DNA of 33,809 nucleotides from Phormidium sp. OSCR. GTDB taxonomy: Bacteria; Cyanobacteriota; Cyanobacteriia; Cyanobacteriales; Geitlerinemataceae. The position numbers and the translations under genes were made by a program. Below, piece by piece: positions 32,883 through 33,809 of the stretch (positions are counted from its first letter, which is position 1; every line of letters starts with the position of its first letter). Below the pieces are notes generated by a model. The model was given only the letters and a program-made list of their open reading frames with translations, searched no databases and had not been told where the DNA came from. The stretch lies in contig LJZT01000045.1 of NCBI GenBank assembly GCA_001314905.1, positions 1 to 33,809 on the forward strand. The letters are read 5' to 3'.

Positions 32883-32946
32883 AAGAGTTTCGATTTTATA
32901 TTGAGTGTTATCGAGAGGCAGATTACACACTTCCCTATTGAGCCTG

Positions 32947-33712
32947 ATGACCTATTCCCCCGACAATGCGCTAATTATCCAAAGCGATCGCACCGTTCTA
33001 CTCGACATCCATGTCCCCAAAGCCGAGACGGCCCAGGCGGCCATTGCCCCCTTTGCCGAACTGGTCAAAAGTCCCGAACATATCCACACCTACCGCCTCA
33101 GTGCCCTCAGCATTTGGAATGCCCGCGCCGCCGGAATGCCCGTTGCCGCTATGGTGGCAGCGCTACAAGACCATGCCAAATACCCCATGCCCGAGTCGGT
33201 GGCCCAGGAACTCGAGGCCTTGGGTCAACGGTATGGCCTCACCACTCTAAAAGCAGGAACCGCTGGAGATTTGCTGTTACAGGTGGCCGATAAACCCCTG
33301 GCAGAACTCTTGCAGCGCCATGAACAGGTGGGGCCACTGCTGAGAGAACGGTTGTCGCCCACCAGCTTTGCGATCGCCCTGGGAGATCGCGGCGTTCTCA
33401 AACAGGCGTTGCTCACAGCGGGCTATCCGGCAGAAGATCTAGCCGGGTACCTGACGGGGGATGAACTGCCCCTAGACTTGTTAACCACCACCCATAGCGG
33501 CCAACCCTTTCACCTGCGGCCCTACCAGAAAACAGCCGCTGATCTGTTTTACCAGGCCGGGCAGGCCAGGGGCGGCAGTGGGGTAATCGTCCTCCCCTGT
33601 GGTGCCGGTAAAACCATGGTGGGCATGGCGGCAATGGCGATGATTCAGCAGAAAACCCTGATCCTCACCAGCAACCTCACCTCTGTCCATCAGTGGCAGC
33701 AGGAACTGTTGG
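32947..33712 (+). pseudogene. XPB/Ssl2-type DNA helicase, interrupted
   Basis: The first about 255 residues of a bacterial XPB helicase, an SF2 3'-5' translocase related to the TFIIH subunit, are present. The start PDNALIIQSDRTVLLDI, then AELVKSPEHIHTYRLSALSIWNA and a damage-recognition-like region, lead to FHLRPYQKTAADLF and Walker A VLPCGAGKTMVGMA (about 215-227). The motif Ia region LILTSNLTSVHQWQQELL follows. At 33713 similarity ends, and 21 foreign codons and a stop at 33777 follow. Walker B, the second RecA domain and the C-terminus are absent, because an insertion-sequence end begins there. The rest may continue beyond the element, outside the window. The probable partner gene is at 27749. 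Confidence 0.8.
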
Positions 33713-33809
33713 TTGACACTCCCGCCGTTAAATCAAAGATTATAACGGGGGATTCTTGCTTCATCAGGTTTGTCTAGCCCCAGAGCATTTTTGCCCCGAA
33801 ACCCCGTCC
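33713..33809 (-). mobile_element. Right end of an IS200/IS605-type (TnpB) element
   Basis: Read on the minus strand the sequence runs GAAGCAAGAATCCCCC, a hairpin (CCGTTAAATC and its complement, one bulged A, about 33721-33750), GGGAGTGTCAA. I recognise this as the right-end arrangement of cyanobacterial IS200/IS605 elements carrying tnpB, whose right cleavage site often ends in TCAA. The element is only partly in the window. The boundary at 33713 coincides with the break in helicase similarity. In TnpB systems the RNA made from this end (omegaRNA) runs into the flanking DNA, which serves as guide. Confidence 0.62.
33733..33809 (-). CDS. C-terminal tail of a TnpB-like protein (partial)
   Basis: A minus-strand frame enters from the window edge and runs TGFRGKNALGLDKPDEARIP to a stop at 33733-33735. 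The tail reads through the right-end hairpin, as tnpB genes in these elements often do. TnpB is an RNA-guided RuvC-type nuclease, but no catalytic motif lies in this fragment. The assignment rests on position and on recollection of similar tails. Confidence 0.42.
   Translation of the reverse strand, partial: TGFRGKNALGLDKPDEARIPRYNL

Noticed and set aside
32829-32940. Frameshifted full toxin after the orphan antitoxin
   Set aside because: Other frames stay open to about 32940 (FYRIVSAAVKEF-like), but they show no DUF5615 motifs, so only a stub is called.

Overview
The window is cyanobacterial chromosome. The evidence is the frequent HIP1 octamer GCGATCGC, the gene order ndhA-ndhI-ndhG-ndhE, a cyanobacterial-type group 2 sigma factor, a Ycf52-like acetyltransferase, a Mo-nitrogenase C-terminal-like small protein, and short heptanucleotide tandem repeats of the kind described in filamentous cyanobacteria. 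I cannot name the species; a filamentous non-heterocystous genus is a guess.

Layout. 1-0.4 kb: the 3' remnant of an SLC12-type permease beside inverted repeats. 0.4-6.5 kb: housekeeping genes gyrA, an HDAC-family deacetylase, a Uma2-family protein and trpB. 6.6-7.2 kb: a BrnT/BrnA-like toxin-antitoxin pair with a clear promoter. 7.2-14.2 kb: an 1800-residue trifunctional Ser/Thr kinase/ATPase/histidine kinase. It lies between an intact J-domain gene and a decayed second copy of that gene's 3' end. 14.2-19.2 kb: an AEC transporter, a second Uma2 protein, SRP RNA, a sigma factor and a GH57 glycosidase. 19.2-24.1 kb: an ACT-domain protein, a GNAT enzyme and the NDH-1 operon, with four heptad-repeat tracts. 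24.4-27.7 kb: a Mo-nitro_C protein, gmk-remA, and rqcH divergent to them.

27.7-33.8 kb is the most unusual part. A helicase-associated protein (Helicase_C_3/XPB_N type) and an XPB/Ssl2-type helicase, probably once adjacent partners, are separated by 3.3 kb without any HIP1 site. That interval holds two duplicated DUF433/DUF5615 toxin-antitoxin modules (the second toxin is dead), an Abi_C abortive-infection gene broken by a frameshift in an A7 run, and an orphan DUF433 antitoxin with a toxin stub. The helicase gene is itself cut after about 255 codons by what looks like the right end of an IS200/IS605-type (TnpB) element. The host sequence beside that end would be the TnpB guide.

The NDH genes build the proton-pumping membrane arm and the ferredoxin-side arm of photosynthetic complex I. 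gmk, remA and rqcH recall the Firmicutes rqcH-remA-gmk neighbourhood. The 27.7-33.8 kb region looks like a decaying defence or accessory island. All calls come from reading the sequence; no database search was run.
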